Shown: piece after piece, positions 6,545-7,144 of the stretch
How positions within the stretch are numbered: position 1 is the first letter of the stretch
How the letters are laid out: every line of letters starts with the position of its first letter
Source of the DNA: Bacteroidales bacterium UBA5206
Lineage (GTDB): Bacteria > Bacteroidota > Bacteroidia > Bacteroidales > Tenuifilaceae
DNA length: 7,144 nt
Assembly: GCA_002412705.1 (NCBI GenBank)
Contig: DHVO01000048.1
Location: forward strand, 1 to 7,144
Direction: 5' to 3'
The notes under the pieces: generated by a model
Database searches by the model: none
The model's input: only the letters and a program-made list of their open reading frames with translations
What the model was told of the DNA's origin: nothing
Position numbers and translations under genes: made by a program

Positions 6545-6664
6545 TCAATCAACTGAATATCAAAAACAACACTAATTTACTTAAATCAATTTGTCAAAAG
6601 TCAGTTCATTCTTCAAAATCAAAAAAACAATCGCATTTAACTTATCTATCAGATAGAAACACTT
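6545..6664. other. AT-rich spacer between the miniprotein promoter and rlmN
   Basis: These bases contain no open frame of note. They hold a TTACTTAAA box (6577-6585), a seven-A run (6621-6627) and a short palindrome TCTATCAGATAGA (6645-6657) just past the rlmN stop. The palindrome has a 5-bp stem and lies 17 bases from the nearest T run on the - strand, so it does not form a standard terminator for rlmN. Confidence 0.5.
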
Positions 6665-7144
6665 CTACAAACCAAGATGAGAAGTTCCTTTCCTCCCCGC
6701 CATTTGCCCACAGGCGGCAGCAATGTCCTTTCCGCGCGACTCACGAACTGAGGCTATTACTCCGCTCCTGTTAAGAGCCTCAATAAAACTTTGCAGCTCA
6801 TTGGAATGGGGTGTGCTATAGGCAGCATTCTCATGCTGGTTCCAGGGAATAATATTAATGTGCGTACGCAAACCGCTTAGCAGCTCACCCAAAGCCTTGG
6901 CGTGGCTTGGTGAGGTGTTTACGCCACCAAGGGCTACGTACTCAAACGAAACGCGCAGCGGTTTAGGCAACGGTTTTTGCTTAATGGCCGCAATGGTTTG
7001 GGCAATGGGGTTGCTACGCTCAATGGGCATAATGCCAAAGCGCTCATCGGGAAATGGGCTATGCAGACTAATGGCAAGGTTACACGGTGGGTTGGCAAGA
7101 AAATCGGATAGCACGTGCTGCAAGCCAACCGTTGAAAGGGTAAT
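6665..7144 (-). CDS. rlmN: Dual-specificity 23S rRNA/tRNA adenine-C2 methyltransferase, C-terminal part
   Basis: RlmN is a radical-SAM enzyme that methylates C2 of A2503 in 23S rRNA and A37 in some tRNAs, tuning peptidyl-transferase fidelity. The gene runs in from the right edge and stops at TAG 6667-6665. The visible 159 residues begin with ITLSTVG, match the family's ISLHSP, IMPIE, RVSFEYV, GVN and HINIIPWN segments in order, and end with SRGKDIAAACGQMAG. The cysteine in AACGQ (codon 6712-6710) is the conserved catalytic methyl-carrying cysteine, E. coli Cys355. The CxxxCxxC cluster that binds the iron-sulfur centre lies outside the window. Base composition returns to the core-gene level of about 50% GC. 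The frame continues unbroken through 7144, so the gene is cut by the window edge and is not a pseudogene. No clear terminator follows the stop, so some transcripts may run toward the miniprotein gene. Confidence 0.95.
   Translation of the reverse strand: MTLSTVGLQHVLSDFLANPPCNLAISLHSPFPDERFGIMPIERSNPIAQTIAAIKQKPLPKPLRVSFEYVALGGVNTSPSHAKALGELLSGLRTHINIIPWNQHENAAYSTPHSNELQSFIEALNRSGVIASVRESRGKDIAAACGQMAGRKGTSHLGL

Noticed and set aside
6645..6657. Palindrome TCTATCAGATAGA as an rlmN terminator
   Set aside because: Only five base pairs with a three-base loop, and the nearest T run on the - strand starts 17 bases further on, so it lacks the form of an intrinsic terminator.
1..7144. Mobile elements, CRISPR arrays, tRNA or rRNA genes
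   Set aside because: No transposase or integrase frame, no regularly spaced repeats, no terminal inverted repeats and no cloverleaf or rRNA-like stretches were seen on either strand.

Overview
The window comes from a member of the Bacteroidota, most likely a Bacteroidales- or Marinilabiliales-like bacterium. Three things point there. ParE and ParC carry wording I associate from memory with this phylum (DYGRGIP, EGDSASGS and DADVDGMHIR in ParE; HPHGDASIGDAL in ParC). Genes start without Shine-Dalgarno sequences. Several upstream regions contain the Bacteroidota -7 promoter element TAnnTTTG. Core genes here are about 50% GC by hand counts of a few 60-base lines.

Layout on the + strand: the last 25 codons of an unidentified gene (to 80), a strong intrinsic terminator (180-216), then parE (374-2275) and parC (2347-4995), the two subunits of DNA topoisomerase IV. 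The topoisomerase genes form a two-gene operon whose 71-base gap holds a well-formed GNRA-capped hairpin. A terminator (5027-5058) closes the operon. Next comes aroK, shikimate kinase (5121-5633), followed by an AT-rich gene for a small secreted protein of unknown function (5683-6267).

Layout on the - strand: the right edge carries the 3' part of rlmN, the radical-SAM 23S rRNA/tRNA adenine C2 methyltransferase (6665 to beyond the edge). Between rlmN and the secreted-protein gene lies a short, previously unlisted gene candidate (6354-6473). It encodes a 39-residue single-pass membrane miniprotein. It has an excellent Bacteroidota promoter 40 bases upstream of its start codon, and its transcript would end at the bidirectional terminator at 6268-6308, shared with the convergent secreted-protein gene.

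The core genes are ordinary housekeeping functions: ParE and ParC decatenate daughter chromosomes, AroK makes shikimate-3-phosphate for aromatic amino acids, and RlmN modifies rRNA and tRNA. The least ordinary part is the roughly 1-kb AT-rich island between aroK and rlmN. No mobile element, CRISPR array, rRNA or tRNA gene is visible.
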